DNA of 53,335 nt from JBNJEL01 sp051745835 (GCA_051745835.1 JBNJEL010000001.1:1-53335); one strand, 5' to 3'; positions 1 to 9,211 are shown, counted from the stretch's first letter. Notes: generated by a model from the letters alone, not told the origin. Program-made: numbers and translations.

Positions 1-79
1 TCTTTACACTAAAAAATATTAAATACACTACCTGATTAACTTTATGATTAAAATAAAGAAAATATACCACAATTAATAA

Positions 80-1375
80 TTAATTACTCTCACGTAAGAA
101 ATCCTTATACTCCTCAGTCTCGCGCTGTTGAGTTCTTTGACGCAGCTTATTAATCTGCTGAAAATTATCAACTAATAAAGTCACTAGTTCTTCATCCAAA
201 CCTCGATTCGCTACCATATCCTCTAATACATCTAGAATCTGTTCCTTATCCATTCCAGCACGATAAGGACGATCCTCACTTATAGCAGTAAAGACATCTG
301 CTACCGCCATAATGCGCGATCCTAAACTCAAATCCTCATCTTGATAATGAAACGGATAACCTTGACCATTTATCCGTTCATGATGAAGTGCAGCCCACTG
401 ATTAATCCTAGCTAATCCCTCTACTCGATCTAAAGTATGGTAAGTATAGTAGACATGCTGCTTCATAATATTAAACTCTTTATCAGTTAAACCACCCTTC
501 TTCTCTAAAATCTCTGGCGGTACAGCTAGCTTACCTAAATCATGTAAATAACCAGCAACCTTCATCACTCGTTGATCATAAGTTGATAACCCAGCATAAT
601 TAGCCAACTTAGTTGCTACAGCAGCCACACCACTAGAGTGTGAAGCAGTAAAACGACTTCTAAAATCTATAATCTGACTAAATAACTTAGCTAAGTCATG
701 TAATCCAGTTAAATTTAATGAAATCTCAACCCGCTTTAACTTTTCAGCTAAGATATGATCAATTGCACCTGAGATAATATCAAACCAAAAAGCCTCCCGA
801 CCAGCCACTTGGTTAAAAGCAGCAACCAACTGTGGATGGAACTGTTCCCCCTTACGTTTTGCTATATCCTCTTTGATTTCTGCTACCTGACCTAATATTT
901 CGCGATCAGTATCTAATAACACCTCTATCCGATCAGCTAAGTGTAGAATATGACTTGCTAATGGTACTGAATGATCGCAAAACTCTCTACCAGCCCCATG
1001 ACCCCAATATAAGTGATGATAACGAATCAAAGGTGCTATCTTATAAAAAGGCTCAAAATTTTTAATTAAACAGTAACCTAATTCAGCATGTTTACTCAAT
1101 CCTAATTCCTCAGAATAATCTAGTATCTCAAACTCTAAAGCATTTAATCGATCTTGTAAAGAAAAAGCCCCTACATCATGTAATGCTCCTGCTATAGTTA
1201 TATGGCGCTGCTCTTCAGCCGACAAGCCAAATTCTTTAGCAATTGTGGTAGCTATGTAAGCTACACGCTTATGATGTCCATTAACCACTGTACTGACTAA
1301 ATCCATAGCATCTGATAAGCACATAATCATTTCAAATAAAGAAACATCTAATTGATCATCTTCTTGCTCTATCAT
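80..1375 (-). CDS. Dual-HD protein with C-terminal HD-GYP phosphodiesterase domain
   Basis: A 431-aa cytosolic protein built from two HD modules. The first (about residues 30-190) has an HD pair (LHDVGA) and a YHH...GHG stretch where the GYP motif would be, so it looks degenerate. The second (about 235-400) is a complete HD-GYP domain with LHDLGKLAVP and HHERINGQGYP, the signature of c-di-GMP phosphodiesterases. No sensor or membrane segment is visible. AGGAGAGG sits just upstream of the ATG. The gene is monocistronic as far as can be seen; about 240 bp separate it from the next gene upstream and no promoter stands out there. By family it should hydrolyse c-di-GMP, but with no receiver or PAS domain its input is unknown. 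Domain call is firm, physiological role is not. Confidence 0.88.
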   Translation of the reverse strand: MIEQEDDQLDVSLFEMIMCLSDAMDLVSTVVNGHHKRVAYIATTIAKEFGLSAEEQRHITIAGALHDVGAFSLQDRLNALEFEILDYSEELGLSKHAELGYCLIKNFEPFYKIAPLIRYHHLYWGHGAGREFCDHSVPLASHILHLADRIEVLLDTDREILGQVAEIKEDIAKRKGEQFHPQLVAAFNQVAGREAFWFDIISGAIDHILAEKLKRVEISLNLTGLHDLAKLFSQIIDFRSRFTASHSSGVAAVATKLANYAGLSTYDQRVMKVAGYLHDLGKLAVPPEILEKKGGLTDKEFNIMKQHVYYTYHTLDRVEGLARINQWAALHHERINGQGYPFHYQDEDLSLGSRIMAVADVFTAISEDRPYRAGMDKEQILDVLEDMVANRGLDEELVTLLVDNFQQINKLRQRTQQRETEEYKDFLRESN

Positions 1376-1578
1376 CTTATCCTCTCCTAGTTCATAAATA
1401 CTTATTGCCGGCTGTTTTACTCTAACTTTATTTAATCTAATTGCACCTTATCATCTATACTACAGCAACTATAAATTTATTAACCACTTTAATTAATTCC
1501 CGCTTATAAATCACTATTTATAGCTTATCATTGAATGTTTTTCTATATATTAATGTATTCTCCTCCATTTATCATAAA

Positions 1579-1612
1579 TTAAGCCCTGCATTGACACCAA
1601 TACAGGGCTTAA
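1579..1612 (-). terminator. Hairpin downstream of the small Lys-rich ORF
   Basis: A 13-bp stem (arms 1581-1593 and 1598-1610, extended by two A-T pairs) around a 4-base loop. The only imperfect pair is a G-U when read as minus-strand RNA but a C-A mismatch on the plus strand, which favours minus-strand function. The T-run after it is weak. Confidence 0.65.
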
Positions 1613-1616
1613 AGAG

Positions 1617-1796
1617 TTAGCTAGGATTAATCTCTGACTTGTCCTTCTTCTTTTTCTTCTTTCTCTTCTCTCCTCTTAAGTTCTGATTATCTTCCTTCTC
1701 TAAAATAGAGTTTAAATCAGAAGATTCTTGATCATTTTTAGTAATCTTTCTGCGTTCATCTCTTGATTTCTTATCTCTTTCTTTTTTCTTCGTCAT
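1617..1796 (-). CDS. Small Lys-rich charged protein of unknown function
   Basis: A 59-aa ORF starting MTKKKERDKKSRDERRK and ending in a lysine cluster (EKRKKKKKDKSEINPS). It has a clear Shine-Dalgarno (AAAGGAG, 12 bases before ATG) and is followed directly by a good minus-strand hairpin terminator, both signs of a real short gene. About 45 percent of residues are Lys, Arg, Glu or Asp; there is no hydrophobic core, membrane segment or known motif, so it is probably disordered and could bind nucleic acid. I do not recognise a family. It stands alone between mscS and the dual-HD gene. Confidence 0.6.
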   Translation of the reverse strand: MTKKKERDKKSRDERRKITKNDQESSDLNSILEKEDNQNLRGEKRKKKKKKDKSEINPS

Positions 1797-2034
1797 ATTA
1801 ATTATCAGCTCCTTTGTAAAAGTCTATAATTAATATAAGTAAAAGAGCTTAGCTTTATACTTAAAAAAGTTAGTTACAGAGCAAATAATAACTAAATTAA
1901 ATAAATTATTTTTTTCACTTGACTTTGTTAAGGACTTCACATATAATACAGATAGAGGGTTATCCTCCCCTTGTAGTTAATATATATTTTAGTTACCTAC
2001 TGTAAATACTTAAATTTTATACTTTTATTTATCT

Positions 2035-2064
2035 AGGGCAACTACCCTCCCAAGTAGTTGCCCT
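2035..2064 (-). terminator. Terminator hairpin after mscS-like gene
   Basis: A perfect 11-bp inverted repeat (AGGGCAACTAC, 2035-2045, with 2054-2064) starts 19 bases past the stop codon of the MscS gene. The T-tract is stronger on the plus strand (ATTTTT at 2065-2070) than on the minus strand, but no plus-strand gene precedes it, so it most likely ends the mscS transcript. Confidence 0.6.
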
Positions 2065-2082
2065 ATTTTTACTATACAGCTT

Positions 2083-2943
2083 TTATTCTTTATCAACTAC
2101 AGTCAAATGATTATACGGAATATCAATTCCTACCTCATCAAATCTTTCTTTAACTTTTTGCTTAATTGTTCTCTGCATTTGCCAAGATTCCATTGCCTCT
2201 GCCATTGCTACTATTCTAATATTGACACTTGAAGCTGCTAATTCTTGTACTCCTAAAACTTTAGGCCCATCATTAATAATATCACTATACTCCTCTTTAA
2301 TCTCTTCACATAAATTTTCTAAAACTGCAGTAGCTTCTTGAATATCTTGATCATAATCAATTGCTGCATCAACTAATACCCGTCTGGAATTAGCTGTTAA
2401 GTTAGTAACTTGTCCAATATTACCATTCGGAATAATATGTAAGTCACCATCAAAGTTCTTAACCTTAGTTACTCTTAAACCAATCTCGTCAACAATTCCT
2501 TCTTTATCAGCCACTTTAATATAGTCGCCAATTACAAACTGTTTCTCAAAAAGAATAAAGAAACCAGTAATTACATCTTTAACTAAACTTTGCGCACCAA
2601 AACCTACTGCCAGCCCTATAACTCCAGCACCAGCTAGCACTGAGGTAGTAGGAATTCCTAAAACTTCTAAGCTCATTGTCACACCAATAAAGTAGAGGAT
2701 ATATCTAGTTGCACTCTCTAAGACCGTTTCTAAAGTGTCATTACGCTGTTGGGTATACTTATCATACTTGTCCTTGTTTTGAAATAATTTATTAATCAAA
2801 ACAGTCGATAACTTAAGTAATAACTTAATCATAATTATAACTGCTACTAACTGTAATAAAGAAATGCCTAATTGATAAAGAATCTTGCCGTCAAGCCATT
2901 CTACCTTATAAGTATTAAATAGACCTGCTAACTTCTCAGACAT
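2083..2943 (-). CDS. MscS-family small-conductance mechanosensitive channel
   Basis: A 286-aa inner-membrane channel of the short YkuT/MscS type that releases solutes on hypo-osmotic shock. Hydrophobic helices lie at about residues 18-45, 75-95 and 98-125. The pore helix carries the Gly/Ala-rich MscS signature (AGAGVIGLAVGFGAQSLVKD), followed by the beta-domain (GDYIKVADKEGIVDEIGLR) and a soluble alpha/beta C-terminus. The length is normal for the short subfamily. The Shine-Dalgarno (AAAGGGGG) is about 12 bases from ATG. The gene follows the 81-aa unknown gene by about 27 bp and probably shares its transcript. A channel of this type fits an osmotically variable habitat. Confidence 0.93.
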   Translation of the reverse strand: MSEKLAGLFNTYKVEWLDGKILYQLGISLLQLVAVIIMIKLLLKLSTVLINKLFQNKDKYDKYTQQRNDTLETVLESATRYILYFIGVTMSLEVLGIPTTSVLAGAGVIGLAVGFGAQSLVKDVITGFFILFEKQFVIGDYIKVADKEGIVDEIGLRVTKVKNFDGDLHIIPNGNIGQVTNLTANSRRVLVDAAIDYDQDIQEATAVLENLCEEIKEEYSDIINDGPKVLGVQELAASSVNIRIVAMAEAMESWQMQRTIKQKVKERFDEVGIDIPYNHLTVVDKE

Positions 2944-2970
2944 TAACTATTCTTACCCCCTTTAAAAATA

Positions 2971-3216
2971 TTATTCATAGCTATCGCCTTCCCAAAAATC
3001 ATAACCAATAATCACTTCTCCACACTCATACTCTTTAATCTTCCAACCGAGATTATTAATCACCTCCTTATCCTCAGCTGTTAATCTATTCTCATTTAAA
3101 ACTACATATAGGTGGTCTAACTCAACTCGCGGTAGTAAGTCACCATTATATTTTGCAATAATACTAAATACCTTACTAATATTTTTAACCTTACCGCCTT
3201 CATAACTACCTGTCAC
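2971..3216 (-). CDS. Conserved-looking hypothetical protein, 81 aa
   Basis: I do not recognise this protein. It is a small soluble acidic protein with alternating hydrophobic strands (LDHLYVVLNENRLTAEDKE near the middle, then NNLGWKIKEYECGEVIIGYD), so a compact alpha/beta fold is likely. I chose GTG at 3216 because a GGAG lies 8 bases before it; an upstream GTG at 3225 would overlap that Shine-Dalgarno. It sits 55 bp downstream of a PAS-GGDEF-HD-GYP gene and 27 bp upstream of an MscS channel gene, all on one strand, so the three may be co-transcribed. No function is assigned. Confidence 0.65.
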   Translation of the reverse strand: MTGSYEGGKVKNISKVFSIIAKYNGDLLPRVELDHLYVVLNENRLTAEDKEVINNLGWKIKEYECGEVIIGYDFWEGDSYE

Positions 3217-3271
3217 AGCTACCACTCCACTTAGATTATTTTTAGAATTAATTCTCTACGCTAGCTATTCT

Positions 3272-5059
3272 TTAATCAACCATTAAGTCAATGAACTTCT
3301 CTGTTAAGTCCGGATCAAAATACTTACCACCATAAGATTCAATTAATTTTAAAGCTGCTTCTTGATTTAACTTACGTCGTGTAGTAATCAAATCTAGGTC
3401 ATGATTAATTCCCTGATAAGTCAAAGCATCATAGAAATCTAAAATAGCGACTATCCTAGCTAAATAAGGAATCTCTTCCCCTGACAATCCTTCAGGATAA
3501 CCACTACCATCCCAATACTCGTGATGACTTAAAATTACATCTGCTACTGGATTCAAAACTTTAAAGTAGTTAGCAACTTTATAGCCTAATTTTGAATGTC
3601 TTTTAAACTTCTTTAAATGTTCTGAAGTTAATTTCAAACTATCATTAATATTATCTTCTAAAGCTAACTTGCCAATATCGTGAAATTCAATTGCTAACTC
3701 TAATAATTCCTTTTTTGAATCAGTTAGTTCTAATTTATCTGCAAATCTCATTCCTAAATTTGCCATCTGTAGAGTGTGATTAACTATATTATAATTACTC
3801 TCTTCTAACTTATTAGATAAAGATTGCAATAAACGGTTATTAAACTTACTTTTAATTACTTCTTTATTCTCATACATCTGATCTTCTGCATTTCTAAAGA
3901 CTGCCTCTATATCTTTATCTCCTTTAACTTTAGTTGCTACTCCAAAAGCTACACTAATTGGAATTAAATCAAAGTCATCTGTTTTAAATGCTTGTTTAAT
4001 CCGCTCTAGAATTCGATATGATTTCTCCTGACTGGTATTAGGAAGTAGAATACCAAACTCATCACCACCCCACCGGGCAACTATATCATCCTCTCGCACA
4101 TTAGCTTCTATAATCTGAGCTACCTCCCTTAATAAACGATCACCAGCTTGATGACCGAAAATATCATTAGTAATCTTAAGTCCATTGACATCACCAATAA
4201 TTAGACTAATTGGTAACTCACTTTCTACATTATATTGTTCTAGCTCCTGTTCATAATACCTGCGATTGTAAAGCCCAGTTAGCTGATCGCGAAAACTGAT
4301 ATTCTTAATTCGCTGCTCATTCTCCTTAATCTCAGTAATATCACGTGCAGATCCTACAATCTGTACTACCTCTTCCTCATCAAAGACAGGTGATAACTTA
4401 GTTGCCCACCACTTCTTACCTTTCGGTGTCTCTAGCTCTTCTTCATAAGAAATTGTTTCTTCTGCTTCTAAACATTGCTGATAATTATTTGCTAACTCAC
4501 TACCAACTTCTAAACCAAATACTTCTTGTGGAGTCTTATCTCTTACTTCTTCAGTACTAAGTCCAGTTAACTCTTCATAAGTTGGATTAAGCAGTTGAAA
4601 TCTAAATTCTTGCTTATTATCCACTCTTAGTAAGAAGATAGCATCCTGCGTATTATTAAAGATAGCCTGATACATATTAATTCGCTCTAAATTGCTACGG
4701 TGATAATGATTTAATTCTAAAGTTAGTAAGAACTGTCCTTCATTTTTTAACTGATGCAGAGTTAAATCTACTAATCTAAGTTCTTTAGCAGCAGTAACTA
4801 ACTCTAAATCAGATAATAATCTATAATCCGCATCATTTTCTTGCAGTTCAGCACAAACTTCTTTTAAACGCTTAATTGCCTTAGTAGTAAAGAAACGTTC
4901 AAAATCGTTATTCCCTATTTGTTGTTTTGAATAATTAGTTAATTGATAGAAAGTTCTATTACAATCTATCAATTGGGAGGAGTCATTAACCAATAAAGCT
5001 GCAACTTCTAAATCAGATAATACATCAAGTATATAATCAATTGATATTTTATTAGACAT
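3272..5059 (-). CDS. PAS-PAS-GGDEF-HD-GYP bifunctional c-di-GMP protein
   Basis: A 595-aa cytosolic sensor/regulator. Two PAS domains (about residues 10-120 and 128-250, the second closed by the PAC-like ITEIKENEQRIKNISF linker) precede a GGDEF domain (about 255-410) and a C-terminal HD-GYP domain (about 415-595). The active site GGDEF is intact, and an RxxD sequence (REDD) lies five residues before it, the position of the product-inhibition I-site. The HD-GYP part keeps HDIGKL and HHEYWDGSGYPEGL. The protein could therefore both make and degrade c-di-GMP. There is no membrane segment, so the PAS domains probably sense a cytosolic ligand or redox state. Shine-Dalgarno GGAGG is 7 bases from ATG. 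Confidence 0.93.
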   Translation of the reverse strand: MSNKISIDYILDVLSDLEVAALLVNDSSQLIDCNRTFYQLTNYSKQQIGNNDFERFFTTKAIKRLKEVCAELQENDADYRLLSDLELVTAAKELRLVDLTLHQLKNEGQFLLTLELNHYHRSNLERINMYQAIFNNTQDAIFLLRVDNKQEFRFQLLNPTYEELTGLSTEEVRDKTPQEVFGLEVGSELANNYQQCLEAEETISYEEELETPKGKKWWATKLSPVFDEEEVVQIVGSARDITEIKENEQRIKNISFRDQLTGLYNRRYYEQELEQYNVESELPISLIIGDVNGLKITNDIFGHQAGDRLLREVAQIIEANVREDDIVARWGGDEFGILLPNTSQEKSYRILERIKQAFKTDDFDLIPISVAFGVATKVKGDKDIEAVFRNAEDQMYENKEVIKSKFNNRLLQSLSNKLEESNYNIVNHTLQMANLGMRFADKLELTDSKKELLELAIEFHDIGKLALEDNINDSLKLTSEHLKKFKRHSKLGYKVANYFKVLNPVADVILSHHEYWDGSGYPEGLSGEEIPYLARIVAILDFYDALTYQGINHDLDLITTRRKLNQEAALKLIESYGGKYFDPDLTEKFIDLMVD

Positions 5060-5294
5060 AAACTAACCTCCTATATTTACTACTATTTAGACTGCTGAAT
5101 CAACTTTAAATTGCAACAGCAAATGGAACTAATTCCAAACCACAATATTCTATAAAAATATGTAGTTAAAAAGCATCTTAATTCTTTGTATTCAACAACC
5201 TTGCTATTAATTAATATTAAATAACCTATAAGTAATCTCCTCTAATAAAATATAGATTGAAGGTCACTTTTAATTAAAATCTAAAAATATAGAA

Positions 5295-5328
5295 AAACAG
5301 GTAGAGAAATTAATTTCTCTACCTGTTT
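5295..5328 (-). terminator. Terminator after RNase J gene
   Basis: A perfect 17-bp inverted repeat (arms 5295-5311 and 5312-5328, central CAGGTAGAGAAATT) lies 18 bases past the stop codon and is followed on the minus strand by a T-rich run (TTTTCTATATTTTT). Confidence 0.9.
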
Positions 5329-5345
5329 AAAATCAGCTATCTAAT

Positions 5346-7016
5346 TTATACTTCCATAATCAACGGTAAAATCATCGGTCGCCGTTGTAACTTATGGTAG
5401 ATAAAGCTACCTAAAGCGTCCTTAACTTCGGACTTTAAAGTTGACCACTTAGTAACATTATTCTCTTCGCACTTCTCTAAAGCTCTCTCAACTCTTCTTG
5501 TTGCTGAAGCAATCAACTCTCCTGACTCGCGAATATAGACAAAACCACGAGAGATAATATCAGGACCGGCAATAATCTCTCCTTGGTCATTAATAGTAAT
5601 TACCACAATTAAAATTCCGTTTTCTGATAATAAACGGCGATCACGAAGCACAATATTTCCTACATCACCAACACCTAACCCATCGACTAATACTTGATCG
5701 GCATTAACCGAACCAACAGCATGCCCATTATCATTACTAAACTCTAATATATTACCTGGTTCAGTAATAAAGACATTCTCTCTATCAATCCCTACTTCTT
5801 CAGCTAACTTAGCATGACAATGTAAGTGACGATACTCACCATGTACTGGTACAAAGAACTTAGGCTTGACTAAATTCAACATTAACTTTAACTCTTCTTG
5901 ACTAGCGTGACCAGATACATGAACCCCTGAAACAGATTCATAAATCACTTCTGCGCCTCGCTTAAAGAGCTTATTAATTGTCTTACCAACTGACTTCTCA
6001 TTACCAGGAATTGCTGTCGCAGAAACTACCACAGTATCTCCAGTCTTAATATTGATATGTCTGTGGTCTCCACGCGCCATACGAGTCAATGCTGCCATTG
6101 GTTCCCCTTGACTACCAGTAGTAATCAACACTATTTCATCATCATTTAAATCCTTTAGATCTCCTAAATCAACTAACATATCATCAGGAATATCTAAATA
6201 ACCAAGCTCATTAGCAATCTCCACATTATTAACCATGCTGCGTCCTGTTACTGCAACCTTGCGATTATGGTCAAAAGCAGATTGGAAGAATTGTTGAATC
6301 CGATCAATATTCGAAGCAAAAGAAGCAACTATAATCCGACCATCTGAATCACTAAAGATCTCATCAATCGTCTCACTAACAACCTGTTCGGACATAGTAT
6401 AACCTTCACGTTCTGCATTGGTACTATCAGAGAATAAAGCTAAAACTCCTTCATCTCCTAATTCAGCTAAACGATGTAGATCTGCCATTTGTCCATTAAC
6501 CGGTGTCTGGTCAAACTTAAAGTCACTAGCATAGACTAAAGTTCCTACCGGAGTATGAACTCCTAAAGCACAGGAATCAGCAATACTATGATTTACCCGA
6601 ATAAATTCAACATTAAAAAAACGACCAATTTGCACTTTATGGCCGGGATAAACATGCTTTAAATATGAATCTTTTAACAGACCATGTTCCTGAAGTTTCC
6701 CGCGTACTAAACCAAGTGTTAATTTAGTACCATAGACCGGAACATTAATCTCTTTGAGTAAATAAGGTAAAGCACCGATGTGGTCTAAGTGTCCGTGAGT
6801 TAAAACGATTCCTTTAATCCGATCTCTATTCTTCTTTAAATAAGTTAAATCAGGAATTACTAAATCGATCCCTAATAAGTCATCTTCCGGAAATTTAATT
6901 CCCGCATCAATTATTAAAATCTCATCTTCTATTTCTACTACCATCATGTTCTTACCGATCTCACTTACCCCACCTAAGGGGATAAAAGATAATTTATCTA
7001 TTTGATTTTGCGACAT
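5346..7016 (-). CDS. rnj: Ribonuclease J
   Basis: A 556-aa metallo-beta-lactamase/beta-CASP ribonuclease that acts as 5'-3' exonuclease and endonuclease in mRNA decay and RNA maturation. The zinc motif HGHLDH is at residues 74-79, further metal and phosphate-binding stretches follow (ASDFKFD, then SGHAS and VHGEYRH), and the RNase J C-terminal dimer domain is present. Length is typical. A TAG lies directly before the ATG, so no upstream start is possible; the GGAGG is unusually far away (about 14 bases). It has its own sigma-A promoter and terminator. Its position after dapA matches the rnjB place in Bacillus, and no second paralogue is visible here. Confidence 0.96.
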   Translation of the reverse strand: MSQNQIDKLSFIPLGGVSEIGKNMMVVEIEDEILIIDAGIKFPEDDLLGIDLVIPDLTYLKKNRDRIKGIVLTHGHLDHIGALPYLLKEINVPVYGTKLTLGLVRGKLQEHGLLKDSYLKHVYPGHKVQIGRFFNVEFIRVNHSIADSCALGVHTPVGTLVYASDFKFDQTPVNGQMADLHRLAELGDEGVLALFSDSTNAEREGYTMSEQVVSETIDEIFSDSDGRIIVASFASNIDRIQQFFQSAFDHNRKVAVTGRSMVNNVEIANELGYLDIPDDMLVDLGDLKDLNDDEIVLITTGSQGEPMAALTRMARGDHRHINIKTGDTVVVSATAIPGNEKSVGKTINKLFKRGAEVIYESVSGVHVSGHASQEELKLMLNLVKPKFFVPVHGEYRHLHCHAKLAEEVGIDRENVFITEPGNILEFSNDNGHAVGSVNADQVLVDGLGVGDVGNIVLRDRRLLSENGILIVVITINDQGEIIAGPDIISRGFVYIRESGELIASATRRVERALEKCEENNVTKWSTLKSEVKDALGSFIYHKLQRRPMILPLIMEV

Positions 7017-7143
7017 CTAACTAAATAACACCTCCATAATTTATATATCTACACTATACCTACTTTAACTTATTTATATTAATGCCGATCCCTTTTCTAA
7101 TTGAAAACTATACCACTATCCGTATCACAACACTCTGATTACT

Positions 7144-7172
7144 ATTATAAAGGAAATCCTTTATTAAAACAA
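7144..7172 (-). promoter_or_regulatory. Sigma-A promoter of rnj
   Basis: TTGTTT (-35, 7167-7172), 17-base spacer, TATAAT (-10, 7144-7149). The spacer/-10 region contains the inverted repeat AAAGGA-AA-TCCTTT, a possible operator. It lies about 130 bases upstream of the RNase J start. Confidence 0.75.
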
Positions 7173-7219
7173 GTAAAATATAGAAAAAAGCAAGCTAAAG
7201 CTTCCCTAAAGTTAATAAA

Positions 7220-7244
7220 GTGTGCAGCTAAATTAGCTACACAC
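7220..7244 (-). terminator. Terminator of the dapB-dapA operon
   Basis: A 12-bp stem (GTGTGCAGCTAA with TTAGCTACACAC) begins 9 bases past the dapA stop. The one imperfect pair is a G-U wobble in minus-strand RNA, and TTTATT follows on that strand. Confidence 0.8.
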
Positions 7245-7252
7245 TGTTAAAT

Positions 7253-8134
7253 TTAGAGCAAATCATAATCCTCTAACGTTGCAACTAACTCCTCTTCTTG
7301 TTGTGCAGTTAAATCTATAAGCGGTGGTCGTAAATCTCCCACCTCAAAGCCAATTAAGTTGACCGCTTTCTTAACCGGAATAGGATTTGTAGTCATAAAT
7401 AGCTGATCAAATAGTTCACCTAACTGAGCATTTAAATTAGCTGCCTTAGTCACCTGACCAGCTTTATAACTTGTAACCAGCTCCTTAATCTGCTCACCAA
7501 CTAAATGAGAAGCAACACTTATCACCCCACTACCACCTACACTTAAGATAGGTAGTGTTAGACTATCATCACCACTATAAATTACAAAGTCATCAGCAGT
7601 TAAGCGATTAATAGCAGCAGCCTGTTCTACATCGCCACTAGCTTCTTTAACAGCTACTATATTATCTATCTCAGCCAACTTAGCTACAGTCTCCGGCTTA
7701 ATATTACGACCTGTTCTGCTTGGCACATTATATAAGATTACAGGTAATTCTGTGGCTTCAGCTACCTGACTAAAGTGCTGATATAGACCACTTTGCGGCG
7801 GCTTATTATAATAAGGTGTAACTAACATTACCCCATCAGCGCCTAACTTAGCTACTTCTTTAGTAAACTCAATACTATCAGCAGTTGAATAACAACCGCT
7901 ACCTACAATCACTGCAGTATCTTCTCCGACTGCTTCTATGACTTCCTCAACTAATTTTAACTTCTCTGCTTCATTTAACGTAGGCACTTCGCCTGTCGTT
8001 CCTAACACTAAAATACCGTCTGAACCATGGTTAGATAAATAAGTTGCTAACTTCGCTGCTTCCTTATAATCAACCTCTAACTCATCAGTAAACGGCGTTA
8101 CCATCGCTGTAATCACTTCTCCAAAATTAGTCAT
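7253..8134 (-). CDS. dapA: 4-hydroxy-tetrahydrodipicolinate synthase
   Basis: A 293-aa TIM-barrel enzyme that condenses pyruvate with aspartate semialdehyde, the committed step to lysine and dipicolinate. The Schiff-base lysine is K163 (AVKEASGD), the catalytic tyrosine Y135 (LYNVPSRTGRN), and the substrate-binding GTTGE is at 45-49. I chose the ATG at 8134 because GGAGGG lies 7 bases before it; an in-frame ATG five codons upstream would overlap that site. It is the last gene of the lysine/dipicolinate operon, 69 bp after asd, and is followed by a terminator. Confidence 0.96.
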   Translation of the reverse strand: MTNFGEVITAMVTPFTDELEVDYKEAAKLATYLSNHGSDGILVLGTTGEVPTLNEAEKLKLVEEVIEAVGEDTAVIVGSGCYSTADSIEFTKEVAKLGADGVMLVTPYYNKPPQSGLYQHFSQVAEATELPVILYNVPSRTGRNIKPETVAKLAEIDNIVAVKEASGDVEQAAAINRLTADDFVIYSGDDSLTLPILSVGGSGVISVASHLVGEQIKELVTSYKAGQVTKAANLNAQLGELFDQLFMTTNPIPVKKAVNLIGFEVGDLRPPLIDLTAQQEEELVATLEDYDLL

Positions 8135-8203
8135 TCCCAACCCTCCCAATAATCATTCTTAATCTGCTAAATTATTTATATAAGATCCAAATATTAATAG
8201 ATC

Positions 8204-9211
8204 CTAGTTAAGTTCTGTTAACTTTTCAGCAATCTGAATTGTATTTAACGCTGCACCTTTACGTAAGTTATTAGCTACAATCCAAAGATCTAAACCTGCT
8301 TCTAACGTTTCATCCTTACGAACTCGCCCAACCAACACATCATCATTACCTTCAGTCTCTATTTGAGTTGGATAGATTAGCTCTTTTGGATTATCGACTA
8401 CTTTTACTCCACTAGCTTGATCTAATAACTCTCTAGCTTTGTCTGCTTCTAAAGCTGAACCTAACTCTAAATTAACAGCTTCTCCATGCCCAATTAAGAC
8501 TGGAATTCTTACTGCCGTAGCAGTCACTTTAATAGTATCGTCATTCATAATCTTTTTCGTCTCATTAACCATCTTCATCTCTTCTTTAGTATAATCATTA
8601 TCTAAGAAGACATCAATGTGCGGTAAAGCATTAAAAGCAATCTGTTGTGGATAGACTTCCGGATCAATATCCTCGTCATTAAGCACCTTTTGAGACTGCT
8701 CTATCAGTTCATCCATTGCATCCTTACCAGTTCCTGATACTGCTTGATAAGTATTAACTACAATTCGATTAATTCCTACCTTATCATAGATCGGCTTTAA
8801 AGCAGCTACCATCTGAATAGTGGAACAGTTAGGATTAGCTATAATTCCTTGATGATCTGTAATATCCTCTGGATTAACTTCTGGTACTACCAGTGGCACC
8901 TCATCATCCATTCTAAAAGCACTACTATTATCAACCACTACCGCTCCACGTTTAACTGCTTCTGGAGCTAACTTCTTACTAGCACCACTGCCGGCACTAA
9001 ATAATGCAATATCAATCCCTGCAAATGATTCCGGAGTAGTAACTTCTACTTCATACTCTTCACCTTTAACTGTCATCACTGTTCCTGCTGACCGTTCTGT
9101 AGCTAATAGCTTCAACTGATCAAATGGAAAATCACGCTCTTCTAAAATACTTAACATCTCACGACCTACAGCTCCGGTAGCTCCGACCACTGCTACATTA
9201 AATTTTTTCAT
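8204..9211 (-). CDS. asd: Aspartate-semialdehyde dehydrogenase
   Basis: A 335-aa NADP-dependent enzyme that reduces aspartyl phosphate to aspartate semialdehyde, feeding lysine, threonine, methionine and, in this operon, spore dipicolinate. The N-terminal dinucleotide motif GATGAVG (10-16) and the active-site cysteine C129 in NPNCST are present, and the length is normal for the Gram-positive type. GGAGG precedes the ATG by 8 bases. It lies between dpaB and dapA as in Bacillus, but the aspartokinase gene dapG that sits between asd and dapA there is missing. Confidence 0.97.
   Translation of the reverse strand: MKKFNVAVVGATGAVGREMLSILEERDFPFDQLKLLATERSAGTVMTVKGEEYEVEVTTPESFAGIDIALFSAGSGASKKLAPEAVKRGAVVVDNSSAFRMDDEVPLVVPEVNPEDITDHQGIIANPNCSTIQMVAALKPIYDKVGINRIVVNTYQAVSGTGKDAMDELIEQSQKVLNDEDIDPEVYPQQIAFNALPHIDVFLDNDYTKEEMKMVNETKKIMNDDTIKVTATAVRIPVLIGHGEAVNLELGSALEADKARELLDQASGVKVVDNPKELIYPTQIETEGNDDVLVGRVRKDETLEAGLDLWIVANNLRKGAALNTIQIAEKLTELN

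Noticed and set aside
1376..1578. Search for a c-di-GMP riboswitch upstream of the dual-HD gene
   Set aside because: No GEMM-like core or paired arms were recognisable; the stretch is AT-rich with nothing I can name.
1797..2034. Intergenic stretch upstream of the small Lys-rich gene
   Set aside because: AT-rich; only weak promoter-like boxes with wrong spacing and no further ORF with a ribosome binding site.
5060..5294. Possible gene or RNA between rnj terminator and the PAS-GGDEF gene
   Set aside because: No ORF with a start and Shine-Dalgarno, no strong hairpin beyond the rnj terminator; probably holds the promoter of the PAS-GGDEF gene, which I could not define.
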